NCBI GenBank assembly: GCA_905479015.1
Contig: CAJQKV010000001.1
Span: 29,787 to 93,786 of the forward strand
Length of the DNA stretch: 64,000 bases
Source of the DNA: an uncultured Cyclobacteriaceae bacterium
Lineage (GTDB): Bacteria > Bacteroidota > Bacteroidia > Cytophagales > Cyclobacteriaceae
Direction of reading: 5' to 3'
A model generated the notes under the pieces. It saw only the letters and a program-made list of their open reading frames with translations, had not been told where the DNA came from and ran no database searches. Shown piece by piece: positions 9,361-18,302 of this stretch (positions within the stretch are counted from its first letter, which is position 1; each line of letters starts with the position of its first letter). A program made the translations under genes and the position numbers.

Positions 9361-10031
9361 TCATCAAAACAGAGGGTATCGTGATCAATTATATTAAATA
9401 CAAGGAGTCATCTATTATCATCAAAATATTGACCCAGGAGTATGGATTTCAATCTTTCATACTTAATGGAGTCCGAAGTGTAAGATCAAAAAAGAGCATA
9501 GGTTTTTTTCAGTCCTTAAATGTACTTGAGTTAGTGGCTTATAAATCTCCTAAAGCAGACCTTTATCGGCTCAATGAGTTTAAAATTCTTCATCTGACGC
9601 CCTCTTTTCAGATTAATTTAAAAAAAAGTGCCATGGTGATGTTTTGTACCGAACTTCTGAGCAAAACCTTATTTCATGAACGAAGTGAGAATCGGGACCT
9701 GTATCAGTTCTTAAAGAATGAAATTATTATTTTTGATGGATTAAAAGAAGACTTTGAGTCTTTTCACGTTTATTTCTCAATAAAATATGCCAGATATTTA
9801 GGGTTTTTTATTCAGTCAGTTGAGCGTTTACTCCCCTTTAAGGAGAATTTAAGTTCACCACTTTATATATATTTGAATAATATTATCCGATCGGAACGCT
9901 ACACCAGTGAGCCGACTACGGGAATGTTAAGAAGTACGGCATTAAAACACATTATTAATTACTATAGCCTTCATGTGGAAAATTTTGGCGAGATTAAGTC
10001 ATTGAAGGTTTTATCTCAAGTTTTCAAGTGA
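9357..10031 (+). CDS. recO: DNA repair protein RecO
   Basis: RecO loads RecA onto SSB-coated single-stranded DNA in the RecFOR pathway. The start is set at the ATG at 9357, giving MIIKTEGIVIN, the typical RecO N-terminus. An upstream ATG at 9330 is in frame but lies in the porZ coding end. The 224-residue product has the N-terminal OB-fold region (~1-80), including GVRSVRSKKS. A helical region follows. The zinc-finger cysteines seen in some RecO proteins are absent, as is common in this phylum. The four-base overlap with porZ indicates co-transcription. Confidence 0.88.
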   Translation: MIIKTEGIVINYIKYKESSIIIKILTQEYGFQSFILNGVRSVRSKKSIGFFQSLNVLELVAYKSPKADLYRLNEFKILHLTPSFQINLKKSAMVMFCTELLSKTLFHERSENRDLYQFLKNEIIIFDGLKEDFESFHVYFSIKYARYLGFFIQSVERLLPFKENLSSPLYIYLNNIIRSERYTSEPTTGMLRSTALKHIINYYSLHVENFGEIKSLKVLSQVFK

Positions 10032-10067
10032 AAGGCCCAATCCAATGGTTAAAATAACAGCAATTAA

Positions 10068-11249
10068 TTGACTATTAGACGGGTAAGATATATCATTTTT
10101 TTACGTGATGTTTTAATACTATCGGTATCAGCATTTGGGGGACCTCAAGCTCATATTGCTATGTTTTTGGATATGCTGGTTAAAAAGCGGGCTTATTTAT
10201 CAGAAACGGATTTGATTGAGCTTTTTGCCTTGTGTCAAATTTTACCTGGTCCTACTTCTACACAAACAATAACGGCGTTGGGTTACAAAATAGGTGGATC
10301 TAAATTGGCTTATTTAACACTTTTAGTTTGGGTATTGCCTGCGGTGTTATTGATGACGGCTGCGGCGCTTACCGTTGATATTTTTAATGATCAAAATATA
10401 TCTTTAGAATTTTTGAGATATGTTCAACCGATGGCGGTGGGCATTGTAGCCTATTCGGCATATCGGATTTCAAGTAGTGTGGTTTCGAGTAAGGAAGGTT
10501 ACCTCTTGATGGCTTTTGCTGCAGTTTGTTCCTTTTATTTACGTTCGCCTTATGCTTTTCCTGTTTTATTATTATTAGGAGGTTGTGTAACTGCTTTTAA
10601 ATACAAACAGCAACCCGAGTCTGAAAAATTACCATTGAATATTAATTGGACCCACTTTATAGCTTGGGCCGCCGTCTTATCAATAGCGGGAATATTGGGT
10701 ACATTTTTTAATTTTCTACCCGTTAAAATTTTCGAGAACTTTTATCGTAATGGGTCTTTAATTTTTGGTGGAGGCCAAGTCCTTATTCCTTTACTTTTTA
10801 CAGAATTGGTGGAATTTAAAGCCTTACTTACCTCCGAAGAGTTTATTTCGGGTTATGCCCTTGTTCAAGCAGTGCCAGGACCTACATTTTCTTTTGCAGC
10901 TTATTTGGGTGCCCTGATTATGTCTGATTGGGGTACGGGAGGGCAAATTCTAGGAGGCCTACTTGCAGCAGCAGGCATTTTTTTGCCGGGTACTTTTCTG
11001 ATTTTCTTTGTTTCAAAGTTTTGGGAAGATGTCAAAAGATATCGAATGATTAAAGCTTCTTTGGAGGGAATTAATGCAGTCAGTTCAGGTTTGGTAATCG
11101 CGGCGACCCTCTACTTGTTAGAACCCATTCCTGTTTCAGGAATAAATTATGGGTTAATTTTAGGCACGTTTGGGATCTTATTCTTTACTAAAATCCCAGC
11201 GCCCTTTGTGATTTTAGCCGGGTTAATCATGGGATTTGTCAACAGCTAA
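10068..11249 (+). CDS. chrA: Chromate transporter family protein (ChrA-like)
   Basis: A two-module CHR family membrane transporter of 393 residues with about ten to twelve membrane helices. Each half carries the signature motifs: SAFGGPQAHIAM and LPGPTSTQ in the first half, and FGGGQVLIPLL and AVPGPTFSFA in the second. Family members export chromate, but many are uncharacterised, so the substrate here is inferred only. The start appears to be TTG at 10068, because an in-frame TAA sits immediately before it and no ATG is available before the conserved region. It stands alone between recO and a convergent gene. Confidence 0.85.
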   Translation: MTIRRVRYIIFLRDVLILSVSAFGGPQAHIAMFLDMLVKKRAYLSETDLIELFALCQILPGPTSTQTITALGYKIGGSKLAYLTLLVWVLPAVLLMTAAALTVDIFNDQNISLEFLRYVQPMAVGIVAYSAYRISSSVVSSKEGYLLMAFAAVCSFYLRSPYAFPVLLLLGGCVTAFKYKQQPESEKLPLNINWTHFIAWAAVLSIAGILGTFFNFLPVKIFENFYRNGSLIFGGGQVLIPLLFTELVEFKALLTSEEFISGYALVQAVPGPTFSFAAYLGALIMSDWGTGGQILGGLLAAAGIFLPGTFLIFFVSKFWEDVKRYRMIKASLEGINAVSSGLVIAATLYLLEPIPVSGINYGLILGTFGILFFTKIPAPFVILAGLIMGFVNS

Positions 11250-11279
11250 AGATTAAAGGGCGTTGATGAGCTATCCGTA

Positions 11280-12197
11280 TTAATCTTCTATTTTTTCAAA
11301 ATCAAATTCTTCCAAAAATTTTTGTGCTTGTTCAACATTTTGAAAGTTGAACATTTTGGTATCTCCTTTATTGCTAAAGATCTCAATTTTAACTGCTTCT
11401 ACTTCTTTATTATTGGCCAGTGGGTTGGCTATCAATCGGCTCGTTTCAGACGCATTTTCTTTGACCTTAAAGGTTAGGGCAATTGTTTTTCTTTTAACCC
11501 TTCCACAATAAGAGCAATTGTATTCCTGATTGACGCTTCCATCCCAAAATTCAGTAGCTTCTTCGGCTACTTCTTCTTTGATGAGACGCAGCGTTTGAAA
11601 GCCGCAATTATCACATTCATGCGCATTCAAATGTCCTTTGTACTTTTCAATATGGGTATCGCCTGACGCTTCATCAATCCAAACATCGTAATCCACGGAA
11701 AAAACATTTTCCTCAGCCTGCATGCCTTCATCGAGATATACATCTTCTTCCTCCTCACTGAGTAACTTCATTTTATTACCTGTTTTTGGATTTATACGTG
11801 GTGTATATCTTAATTTATCAAGTCTCGCCCTAATTCTCCCCGGATAATAGTAGGTAAATATAAGATGAGCGATGTACCCATATAAGGTTCCAAAACAAAC
11901 ACCCATAAAGGCTCTAATGATAAACCAAGGGAAGGGCGTTCTAGTGACAATTTCTTCTTGTTGAATGTTAACCAAACAAAAAATGGCTACAGCGATCATG
12001 AATTGGGAAAAGCGAAGCACTTTTATTTCAGAAGTACTAGCAAGATCAAATTTTGCCTTCATGGATTTTTTAGAATTGTATCGGATCCAATAGATGACTA
12101 CAGAGAAAACCGAAATAACCAGAAGGGCTACAATCAGCACTTGCATGATTTCTGCCCAAAGGGCTAAAAAGTTTAGTTCACTATCTTGTATGTTCAT
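11280..12197 (-). CDS. Membrane protein with C-terminal zinc ribbon, unknown function
   Basis: I do not recognise a named family. The 305-residue product has three likely membrane helices (about residues 14-37, 63-80 and 90-115). A basic segment follows, then an acidic stretch and a cytoplasmic region with paired cysteines (Cys195/Cys198 and Cys228/Cys231) about 30 residues apart, the layout of a rubredoxin-like zinc ribbon. The C-terminal ~70 residues are beta/alpha and charged. It converges on the chrA gene with a 30-base gap. Roughly 180 bases without a gene separate its start from the protease gene that lies upstream on the same strand. Confidence 0.75.
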   Translation of the reverse strand: MNIQDSELNFLALWAEIMQVLIVALLVISVFSVVIYWIRYNSKKSMKAKFDLASTSEIKVLRFSQFMIAVAIFCLVNIQQEEIVTRTPFPWFIIRAFMGVCFGTLYGYIAHLIFTYYYPGRIRARLDKLRYTPRINPKTGNKMKLLSEEEEDVYLDEGMQAEENVFSVDYDVWIDEASGDTHIEKYKGHLNAHECDNCGFQTLRLIKEEVAEEATEFWDGSVNQEYNCSYCGRVKRKTIALTFKVKENASETSRLIANPLANNKEVEAVKIEIFSNKGDTKMFNFQNVEQAQKFLEEFDFEKIED

Positions 12198-12381
12198 TGT
12201 TTTATTTTTAGAATGAGGTAAAACTAATATAAATTCATTGAAAAACAGATTTGAAGTTTAAAGAAATGCTGATTTTAACTTGAAATGAACCCAAACAGAT
12301 CTTTCTAAAGGAGTGAACAACCTTATAACATGGATGGGTGGGGTATTAAATTGCTTTTAGGGCAAAAATCACAGATTGTAT

Positions 12382-14004
12382 TCAATAGGCAATAAGTCGA
12401 TCAGCTTGATCAAATAAGGCCTTAGCTTGCATGAAAATTTCATCTCCATTGTTATAAACAGGATAAAAACCTTCACTTTTCCAAATTCGACGTCCAATGT
12501 AAGCCTTTATTAAAAGTTGCATTCGTTCTTTTGAAAGTTCAAATTGAGAGGGATTAAAGGCGACACCATTTTTATCGGCTTGCAATTGGATTTCTCTCAA
12601 CTGCTGTGTGCTTATTTGATAATCAGAGATAAACGTTTGTAATCCCAATTCTTTTAAATATTTTTCATTTGCTGTAGCATAGGACAAGGCATATTCGGCG
12701 AGGGTGTTTGACGTAAATAATGCATTCAAATAGGCACTATTTTGGCTGGTATCGTAGGCCACAAAATAATCTGGGACGATGCCCCCGCCTCCATAAACCG
12801 TTCTACCGTTTTCGGTTTGATAAATCAAGGTATCGTTGATTTGCATACTGTCCTTCACGAACATCTCACCGCTGGCAAACCGTTCATAATATTCTTCTCG
12901 GTATTCAGTTAGTGTATTTTCATAAGGCTTTTGAATGCACCGACCGCTCGGTGTATAGTACCTCGAGATGGTTAACCTTAATTGACTACCATCTCCAAGA
13001 TCAATAGGCATTTGAACCAGCCCTTTACCAAAAGTTCGACGCCCTACAATGAGGGCCCGGTCGTGGTCCTGTAATGCACCAGCAACAATTTCTGAGGCGG
13101 ATGCGGAGCCTTCATCAACTAGCACAATTAATGCACCTTTTTTAAAGGTTCCACGAGGGGTCGATCGGTGGACATTATTAAACCGATCTTGTTTCCCTTT
13201 GGTATAAACGATCATTTTATTTTCTTCTAGAAATTCATCTACCATTGAGATTGCTCGGTCCATGTAGCCTCCCGGATTGCCTGTAAGATCTAAGATAAGT
13301 TTGGACATATTCATTTGGTTCAAGGCCTCAAGGGCTACTTTGAATTCTTTAAAGGTGGTCGCTGAAAATCTACTTATTTTAATATAACCTATCTCATCAT
13401 CCACCATATAATGAGCATCTACTGAATATTGTGGAATAACGTCTCTTTCAATATTAAATTTGAGCAGTTCTTTTTGTCCATGGCGTTGAATATAAACAGC
13501 TACGCTAGATCCTTTGGGGCCCCTTAGTCTTTTGACCACATCACTATTTTTCATTCCAACGCCAGCAACAATATCTTCATTTACACGGATAATTTTATCA
13601 CCGGATTTTATCCCTAATTTTTCTGAGGGGCCACCACTTAGCGGAGATATTACGTTTATGGTATCATGAAAAATATTAAATTCAATACCTATGCCGTCAA
13701 AATTACCTTGGAGTTGCGCGTTCATATAAGCACTATTCTCCGCATTGATATAAGATGAATGAGGATCTAATTTGGCAAGCATCTCCTCAATGACTGTTTC
13801 TACCATTTCATCTTCCGACACTTCATCTACATAGTCCTCTTCAATATAAGATATAATTTTTTTTAATTTATTGAAATTTTTATTGAAAAATGTTTTTTCA
13901 GCGTCTAGTTCAGTTATTTGGGTACCAATAAGCACACCTAGGCAAATCGATAGACTTATGTAAAGGAGTAATTTGTTGGTTTGACTAGCTCGCGAATTTT
14001 GCAT
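12382..14004 (-). CDS. S41 carboxy-terminal processing protease (CtpA-type)
   Basis: A periplasmic or membrane-tethered tail-specific serine protease. The ATG at 14004 gives a 540-residue protein with one N-terminal helix (~residues 13-28). A more distal in-frame ATG at 14130 would overlap the divergent gene and its promoter. A helical cap precedes the PDZ domain (~100-180, with GIGIEFN and LGIKSGDKIIRVN). The S41 catalytic core shows LDLTGNPGG, the serine in EGSASASE and the lysine in GRRTFGKGLVQ. A long C-terminal extension (~385-540) follows. A second S41 protease lies at 60973; the two are clearly different paralogues. Confidence 0.92.
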   Translation of the reverse strand: MQNSRASQTNKLLLYISLSICLGVLIGTQITELDAEKTFFNKNFNKLKKIISYIEEDYVDEVSEDEMVETVIEEMLAKLDPHSSYINAENSAYMNAQLQGNFDGIGIEFNIFHDTINVISPLSGGPSEKLGIKSGDKIIRVNEDIVAGVGMKNSDVVKRLRGPKGSSVAVYIQRHGQKELLKFNIERDVIPQYSVDAHYMVDDEIGYIKISRFSATTFKEFKVALEALNQMNMSKLILDLTGNPGGYMDRAISMVDEFLEENKMIVYTKGKQDRFNNVHRSTPRGTFKKGALIVLVDEGSASASEIVAGALQDHDRALIVGRRTFGKGLVQMPIDLGDGSQLRLTISRYYTPSGRCIQKPYENTLTEYREEYYERFASGEMFVKDSMQINDTLIYQTENGRTVYGGGGIVPDYFVAYDTSQNSAYLNALFTSNTLAEYALSYATANEKYLKELGLQTFISDYQISTQQLREIQLQADKNGVAFNPSQFELSKERMQLLIKAYIGRRIWKSEGFYPVYNNGDEIFMQAKALFDQADRLIAY

Positions 14005-14109
14005 AATATACTCTTCATTTAAAAAATGTAAAGATCGGTCAAAATAAAATATTAGAGGCAGGCTTTTGAAATTTGATTTTTTTTTTGGTGTGGATGATTT
14101 TCGAATTTT

Positions 14110-14117
14110 TATATTTG
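14110..14117 (+). promoter_or_regulatory. Bacteroidota -7 promoter box (TATATTTG)
   Basis: The octamer TATATTTG fits the Bacteroidota consensus TAnnTTTG. A TTTG at 14084-14087 lies 22 bases upstream as a possible -33 element. The downstream ATG at 14125 is only seven bases past the box, so the expected transcription start falls at or next to the start codon. Confidence 0.55.
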
Positions 14118-14124
14118 TAGTACC

Positions 14125-14853
14125 ATGCAAATGATAGACAAAACGATTTCAATGCTTCTTGCAGAAAACCCTACTCATGGGAGGGTTTTGCACAGTTTAG
14201 GTGTCGATTTCGAAGTACATTATGATCGATCTTTAGCGGAGGTTTGTAAAGCATTCAAATGGAACCAAAAAGCGATTGTAAAAGCTTTTGAATTAGAAGA
14301 GCTCAATACAAAATCAACTTATGAAGATCTCAAAAAACGTTCTTTAGGGGAGCTCATTAACTATTTAAAACAATCACATGTTACTTTCATCAAGGAATGT
14401 TTACCCTATATTGGTGCTTTAATTGATAAGTTAAAAGGTCCAGCACCGCTGATTAGAGATCTTAAATTAGTATTTCCACTCTTTTTTGAAGATTTCGTTA
14501 CCCATATCCATGAGGAGGAAGATGGATTATTTGATTACATTAAGACTTTAGTGGGGATAAAACAAGGTAAAGTGATCAATCCCTTAAAAAAATTATATCG
14601 GCTGAGGGAGATTAATTTAGCAACCATAGCTTTAGATCATAAAGATGAAGATGAAATGAAAAGTATGAGGGCGTTGGTAGCGGAACTCCCGGAGACAGCA
14701 TTCATCATGGGTCTTGTTAAGAAAGAATTTCAGGTATTTGATCAGCTTTTACAGTTTCATGCCGAAATAGAGGATCAACTTCTGTTTCCAAAGGCGATCG
14801 CAATGGAAAAACAAATTTGGGCTGAGATTAAGCAGCACACAGCCGATAACTAA
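14125..14853 (+). CDS. Hemerythrin-domain protein with ScdA/RIC-like N-terminus
   Basis: RIC proteins (YtfE, ScdA, DnrN) repair iron-sulfur clusters after nitrosative or oxidative damage. The N-terminal ~55 residues match the ScdA_N domain layout (LLAENPTHGRVLHSLGVDF). The C-terminal part is a four-helix hemerythrin-like domain with candidate di-iron ligands His85, His127/His129, Glu131, His172, His212 and Glu216. The conserved Cys-Cys of RIC proteins (in CCGG) is replaced by EVHYD at residues 30-34, so classical RIC function is doubtful. An alternative ATG at 14131 gives 240 residues. The ruvX start codon overlaps this gene's stop by one base, and def and an amidase gene follow in the same run. 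Confidence 0.78.
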   Translation: MQMIDKTISMLLAENPTHGRVLHSLGVDFEVHYDRSLAEVCKAFKWNQKAIVKAFELEELNTKSTYEDLKKRSLGELINYLKQSHVTFIKECLPYIGALIDKLKGPAPLIRDLKLVFPLFFEDFVTHIHEEEDGLFDYIKTLVGIKQGKVINPLKKLYRLREINLATIALDHKDEDEMKSMRALVAELPETAFIMGLVKKEFQVFDQLLQFHAEIEDQLLFPKAIAMEKQIWAEIKQHTADN

Positions 14854-15266
14854 TGGGACGCATTTTAGCAATAGATTATGGTTCGAAGCGAAGTGGTATA
14901 GCCACTACGGACCCTTTGGGGATCATAGCTACACCACTCGATGCGTTATTAACCCATCACATTTTCGATTTTTTAACCCAATATTTTGAAAAAGAAGAGG
15001 TAGAAAAGGTGGTAGTTGGTTGGCCCAAGCAAAGAGATGGATCTGACACCAATAATACGCCACTTGTGAGGGCTTTTTTGAATAGATTTAAGAAATTATT
15101 TCCTGAGATGCCCTTGGCTTTACAGGACGAGTGGAATACTTCAAACTTGGCCATGACGGCGCTCATTGAGAGCGGTGTTAAGAAAAAAGGGAGACGAGAT
15201 AAGCTTGCCATCGATCAAGTCAGTGCCGTATTAATTTTACAATCCTATATGGAATCCAAAACATGA
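14853..15266 (+). CDS. ruvX: Holliday junction resolvase-like RuvX/YqgF
   Basis: YqgF/RuvX family nuclease with an RNase H fold, implicated in 16S rRNA maturation and/or junction resolution. The 137-residue product begins MGRILAIDYGSKRSGIA, which holds the first acidic active-site residue. The family core VVGWPKQRDGSD and the late DQVSAVLIL follow. Length is normal. It starts within the stop codon of the hemerythrin gene and overlaps def by four bases, so these genes are probably one transcript. Confidence 0.93.
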   Translation: MGRILAIDYGSKRSGIATTDPLGIIATPLDALLTHHIFDFLTQYFEKEEVEKVVVGWPKQRDGSDTNNTPLVRAFLNRFKKLFPEMPLALQDEWNTSNLAMTALIESGVKKKGRRDKLAIDQVSAVLILQSYMESKT

Positions 15267-15826
15267 TATATCCTATTACGCTTTATGGCGATCCTATTCT
15301 AAAAAAACCTGCAAATGAGGTTGCTTCAGATCAAGAGGACGTGTCAGTACTTGTTGCAGATATGTTTGAAACCATGTCTCATGCCAGTGGGGTAGGGTTG
15401 GCAGCCCCTCAAATTGGGAAGCCTTTGAGACTATTTGTGATGGACAGTACTCCGATGAAGGCGTCAGAAGAGCCCAGTGAGCCGGGATTGAGGCAAGTGT
15501 TTATTAATCCGGAAATCATTGAGGAGTATGGCGAAAAATGGCCATTTGAGGAAGGCTGTTTGAGTATTCCGGGTATCAGGGAAGATGTTCTGCGCGCGCC
15601 CCATGTAAAAATTACTTTTTTTGATGAGCACTGGAAACAACATACCCGTGAATTTGATGGAGTAGATGCTCGTATTATTCAGCATGAGTACGATCATATC
15701 GAGGGCATACTATTTACAGATCATATCTCAGCTTTTAAGAGAAGGTTACTTAAAGGTAAATTGACAAACATCAGTAAGGGAAAAGTAGATGCAGAATACA
15801 GGGTCAAAGTACCTCATCGAAAATGA
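15263..15826 (+). CDS. def: Peptide deformylase
   Basis: Removes the formyl group from N-terminal methionine of new proteins. All three metal-site motifs are present in the 187-residue product: GVGLAAPQIG, EGCLSIPG (metal-binding Cys) and QHEYDHIEG (two His ligands and the catalytic Glu). It overlaps ruvX and the downstream amidase gene by four bases each, supporting translational coupling. Length is normal for type I deformylases with a short C-terminal tail. Confidence 0.97.
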   Translation: MIYPITLYGDPILKKPANEVASDQEDVSVLVADMFETMSHASGVGLAAPQIGKPLRLFVMDSTPMKASEEPSEPGLRQVFINPEIIEEYGEKWPFEEGCLSIPGIREDVLRAPHVKITFFDEHWKQHTREFDGVDARIIQHEYDHIEGILFTDHISAFKRRLLKGKLTNISKGKVDAEYRVKVPHRK

Positions 15827-16614
15827 CAGATTTAAAAATAAGCCTGATTCAATCTGATTTATATTGGGAAAACATTGAGGCCAACCTGGCTCATTTTGAA
15901 GAAAAAATATGGGCTATTTCGGAGGAAACAGATCTGATTATTTTACCTGAAATGTTTTCTACAGGGTTTACAATGAATGCAAAGCAGTTATCAGAGCCTC
16001 CACATTTCAAAACTTTTCGATGGATGGTGCAAATGGCGGATCAAAAGAAGGCGGTCATCATGGGGTCTTACATAGTTAAAGAAAAGAATAATTATTTTAA
16101 TCGCTTATATGCTGTGTATCCAGAGGGTAAGTACGGCAAGTATGATAAAAAGCATTTATTTACTTTGGGAAGGGAGCAAGACTTTTTTGAGCCAGGAGTG
16201 GAGAAGTCTATAATCACCATAAAGGGCTGGAAGATCTGTCCGCTGATCTGTTATGATCTCAGGTTTCCGGCTTGGTCTAGATTGAAATATCAGGGCCCAG
16301 ATTTATATGAATATGATTTGTTAATTTATGTGGCCAGCTGGCCAAAAATGAGAATCAATGCTTGGGATACTTTGTTGAGTGCACGGGCGATAGAGAATCA
16401 AAGTTATTGCGTCGGGGTCAATCGGACGGGCATAGATGGCAACGGATTGGAGTATCATGGGCATTCTGGAGTCTATGATTTCTTAGGAGATCGACAGGCA
16501 GATCTCGGAACATCAGTTACCACTTCGACTACTGTATTGAGTAAGGAGGGCTTGGATCTTTTTAGGAGTACGTTTCCCTTTCAAAAAGAGGCTGATTCCT
16601 TTAATTTTCTTTAA
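15823..16614 (+). CDS. Nitrilase-superfamily amidase (omega-amidase/YafV-like)
   Basis: A carbon-nitrogen hydrolase of 263 residues with the complete Glu-Lys-Cys triad: Glu43 in ILPEMFSTGF, Lys in KYDKKHLF, and Cys in PLICYDLRFP. The overall pattern (FSTGFTMN, GREQDFFEPG) resembles the omega-amidase/YafV group, which hydrolyses 2-oxoglutaramate or 2-oxosuccinamate in metabolite repair. Substrate assignment is by family resemblance only. It overlaps def by four bases and its 3' end overlaps a convergent small gene by 14 bases. Confidence 0.88.
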   Translation: MTDLKISLIQSDLYWENIEANLAHFEEKIWAISEETDLIILPEMFSTGFTMNAKQLSEPPHFKTFRWMVQMADQKKAVIMGSYIVKEKNNYFNRLYAVYPEGKYGKYDKKHLFTLGREQDFFEPGVEKSIITIKGWKICPLICYDLRFPAWSRLKYQGPDLYEYDLLIYVASWPKMRINAWDTLLSARAIENQSYCVGVNRTGIDGNGLEYHGHSGVYDFLGDRQADLGTSVTTSTTVLSKEGLDLFRSTFPFQKEADSFNFL

Positions 16615-16993
16615 GGAGTAGGCTTATTTTTTGAATAAAAGGGTCGTATGCTTCAAAAAAACTAATGGGTATTTTTTGCTTTAACTTTTCCAATAATACA
16701 CAAGTGTTTAAACTGATTAGGGTATGTTCTTGAGTATTTTGCAGGACTTGATTCAAGATTTTACTCAATCCATTGATGCGGTGGCCCGATTCAAAAGTTA
16801 AAATGATTAAGCAATCAGGATTTTCAACTATGAACTGGGAGGCCCATTCAAAAAATGAAGCATCAGAGAAGGCGTCTAAATGAAAGTAGTCAGGGGGATT
16901 TGTTAATTTTGAGAGCGCTTGAATGATGGGACTGTGATAACTTCCCATAGAAAGCTCATCGGTTGATTCATAAATCAATACTGATCTCATCAT
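16601..16993 (-). CDS. Small hypothetical protein
   Basis: A 130-residue product of unknown function with no signal peptide or membrane helix. It begins MMRSVLIYESTDELSMG and contains an alternating alpha/beta pattern with a central hydrophobic strand (CLIILTFESGH). It is divergent from murF, with 32 bases between the start codons, and its end overlaps the amidase gene by 14 bases. The coherent alpha/beta pattern and the tight spacing suggest a real gene. Confidence 0.6.
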   Translation of the reverse strand: MMRSVLIYESTDELSMGSYHSPIIQALSKLTNPPDYFHLDAFSDASFFEWASQFIVENPDCLIILTFESGHRINGLSKILNQVLQNTQEHTLISLNTCVLLEKLKQKIPISFFEAYDPFIQKISLLLKEN

Positions 16994-17013
16994 AATAATT
17001 GTTTAGTGCAATT

Positions 17014-17021
17014 TATATTTG
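17014..17021 (+). promoter_or_regulatory. -7 promoter box before murF (TATATTTG)
   Basis: The octamer TATATTTG lies only four bases before the murF ATG at 17026, so a transcript from it would be leaderless or nearly so. No convincing TTTG element sits at the usual 17-23 base distance, so the assignment is tentative. Confidence 0.4.
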
Positions 17022-17025
17022 ATCC

Positions 17026-18297
17026 ATGGAAAAATTCATAGAATATCTGTATTCCAAGTTTTTATTATGTAGCAGCGTATCTATTGATAGTCGCACCGTG
17101 GCTGAAGGCGCGCTTTTTTTTGGACTTAATGGTCCAAATTTTAAAGGGAGTAAATATGCTGCGGCTGCCTTAGAGAAAGGAGCATCCTTTGCGGTTATAG
17201 ATGATCCTGATGAGGCCAATGATCCAAAAATTATTTATTGTGAAGATACATTAAAGGCCCTACAAAGTTTGGCGAAGTTTCACCGCGCATTTTATAAAAA
17301 ACCCTTGATTGGTTTGACAGGGTCTAATGGAAAAACCACGACCAAGGAGTTAATGTTTCGGGCATTGAGTAAAAAATACATAACCCACGCAACCAAGGGA
17401 AATTTAAATAATCACATTGGCGTTCCGTTGACCCTCCTGGGAATTACCCCACAGACCCAAATGGTAATCATCGAAATGGGCGCCAATCATGTCGGTGAAA
17501 TCAATGAATTATGTCAGATGGCTAGACCTACCCATGGTTTAATCACCAACATTGGATCTGCCCATACGGCTACTTTTGGTGGATTTGAAGGAGTTATTAG
17601 AGGGAAGAGTGAGTTGTTTGAATATCTTCGAACGTCTCAGGGATTGCCTTTCATAAACATAGAAGATAAAGTACTGGCCAATATGGCCAAAAGATTTGAA
17701 GGGAAGATATTGTATCCCAGTGATGCTATGAAGTTCGTTGCTGCGCAGCCCATGCTATCTTACGAGAGGGCTGAAGTGACCCATCAGACCCATCTTCTGG
17801 GTGCGTACAACTACATGAATTTAGCCGCAGCCCTTGCCGTAGGTACTTACTTTGAAGTTGAAGAGGAATTACTACTTGATGCGGTAAATAACTACCAGTC
17901 GGATAATATGCGATCTCAATTGTTATTAAAAGGAACGAATCAGATACTTCTTGATGCGTACAACGCAAATCCGGATTCCATGCGGGTAGCATTGAATAGT
18001 TTAGACGCATTTGAAGGAGATAAGGTAGCTATTTTAGGAGATATGAATGAGTTAGAAGATAGTGAAGAGGCGCATTTTCAATTACTTCAAGAAGCAGATC
18101 AAATGGGATTAAGAATGATCATCACGGTAGGCCCCCAGATGGCCTTGATCAAGGACCGTTTTCCAGAAGTTAAATGGTTCGGCACTGCCACAGAGGTTAC
18201 TCATTTTGTCAAAGAGATGTCCTTTGAGCATACTGCCGTTTTAATAAAGGCATCAAGATCGATCGAATTGGAGCTGGTTGTCTCATCTTTTAATTAA
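17026..18297 (+). CDS. murF: UDP-N-acetylmuramoyl-tripeptide--D-alanyl-D-alanine ligase
   Basis: Adds the D-Ala-D-Ala dipeptide to the UDP-MurNAc-tripeptide in cytoplasmic peptidoglycan precursor synthesis. The 423-residue protein has the N-terminal Mur domain (SSVSIDSRTVAEGALFFGL), the central ATP-binding P-loop GLTGSNGKTTTKE, the motifs EMGANHVGEI and NIGSAHTATFGG, and a C-terminal domain containing LLDAYNANPDSM and ILGDMNELED. All are diagnostic of MurF rather than MurE or MurD. It precedes a DUF2461 gene after a five-base gap. Confidence 0.95.
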   Translation: MEKFIEYLYSKFLLCSSVSIDSRTVAEGALFFGLNGPNFKGSKYAAAALEKGASFAVIDDPDEANDPKIIYCEDTLKALQSLAKFHRAFYKKPLIGLTGSNGKTTTKELMFRALSKKYITHATKGNLNNHIGVPLTLLGITPQTQMVIIEMGANHVGEINELCQMARPTHGLITNIGSAHTATFGGFEGVIRGKSELFEYLRTSQGLPFINIEDKVLANMAKRFEGKILYPSDAMKFVAAQPMLSYERAEVTHQTHLLGAYNYMNLAAALAVGTYFEVEEELLLDAVNNYQSDNMRSQLLLKGTNQILLDAYNANPDSMRVALNSLDAFEGDKVAILGDMNELEDSEEAHFQLLQEADQMGLRMIITVGPQMALIKDRFPEVKWFGTATEVTHFVKEMSFEHTAVLIKASRSIELELVVSSFN

Positions 18298-18302
18298 CTA
18301 GT

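Noticed and set aside
14005..14130. Longer start of the S41 protease at 14130
   Set aside because: It would overlap the divergent hemerythrin gene and its promoter box and place 42 basic residues before the membrane helix.
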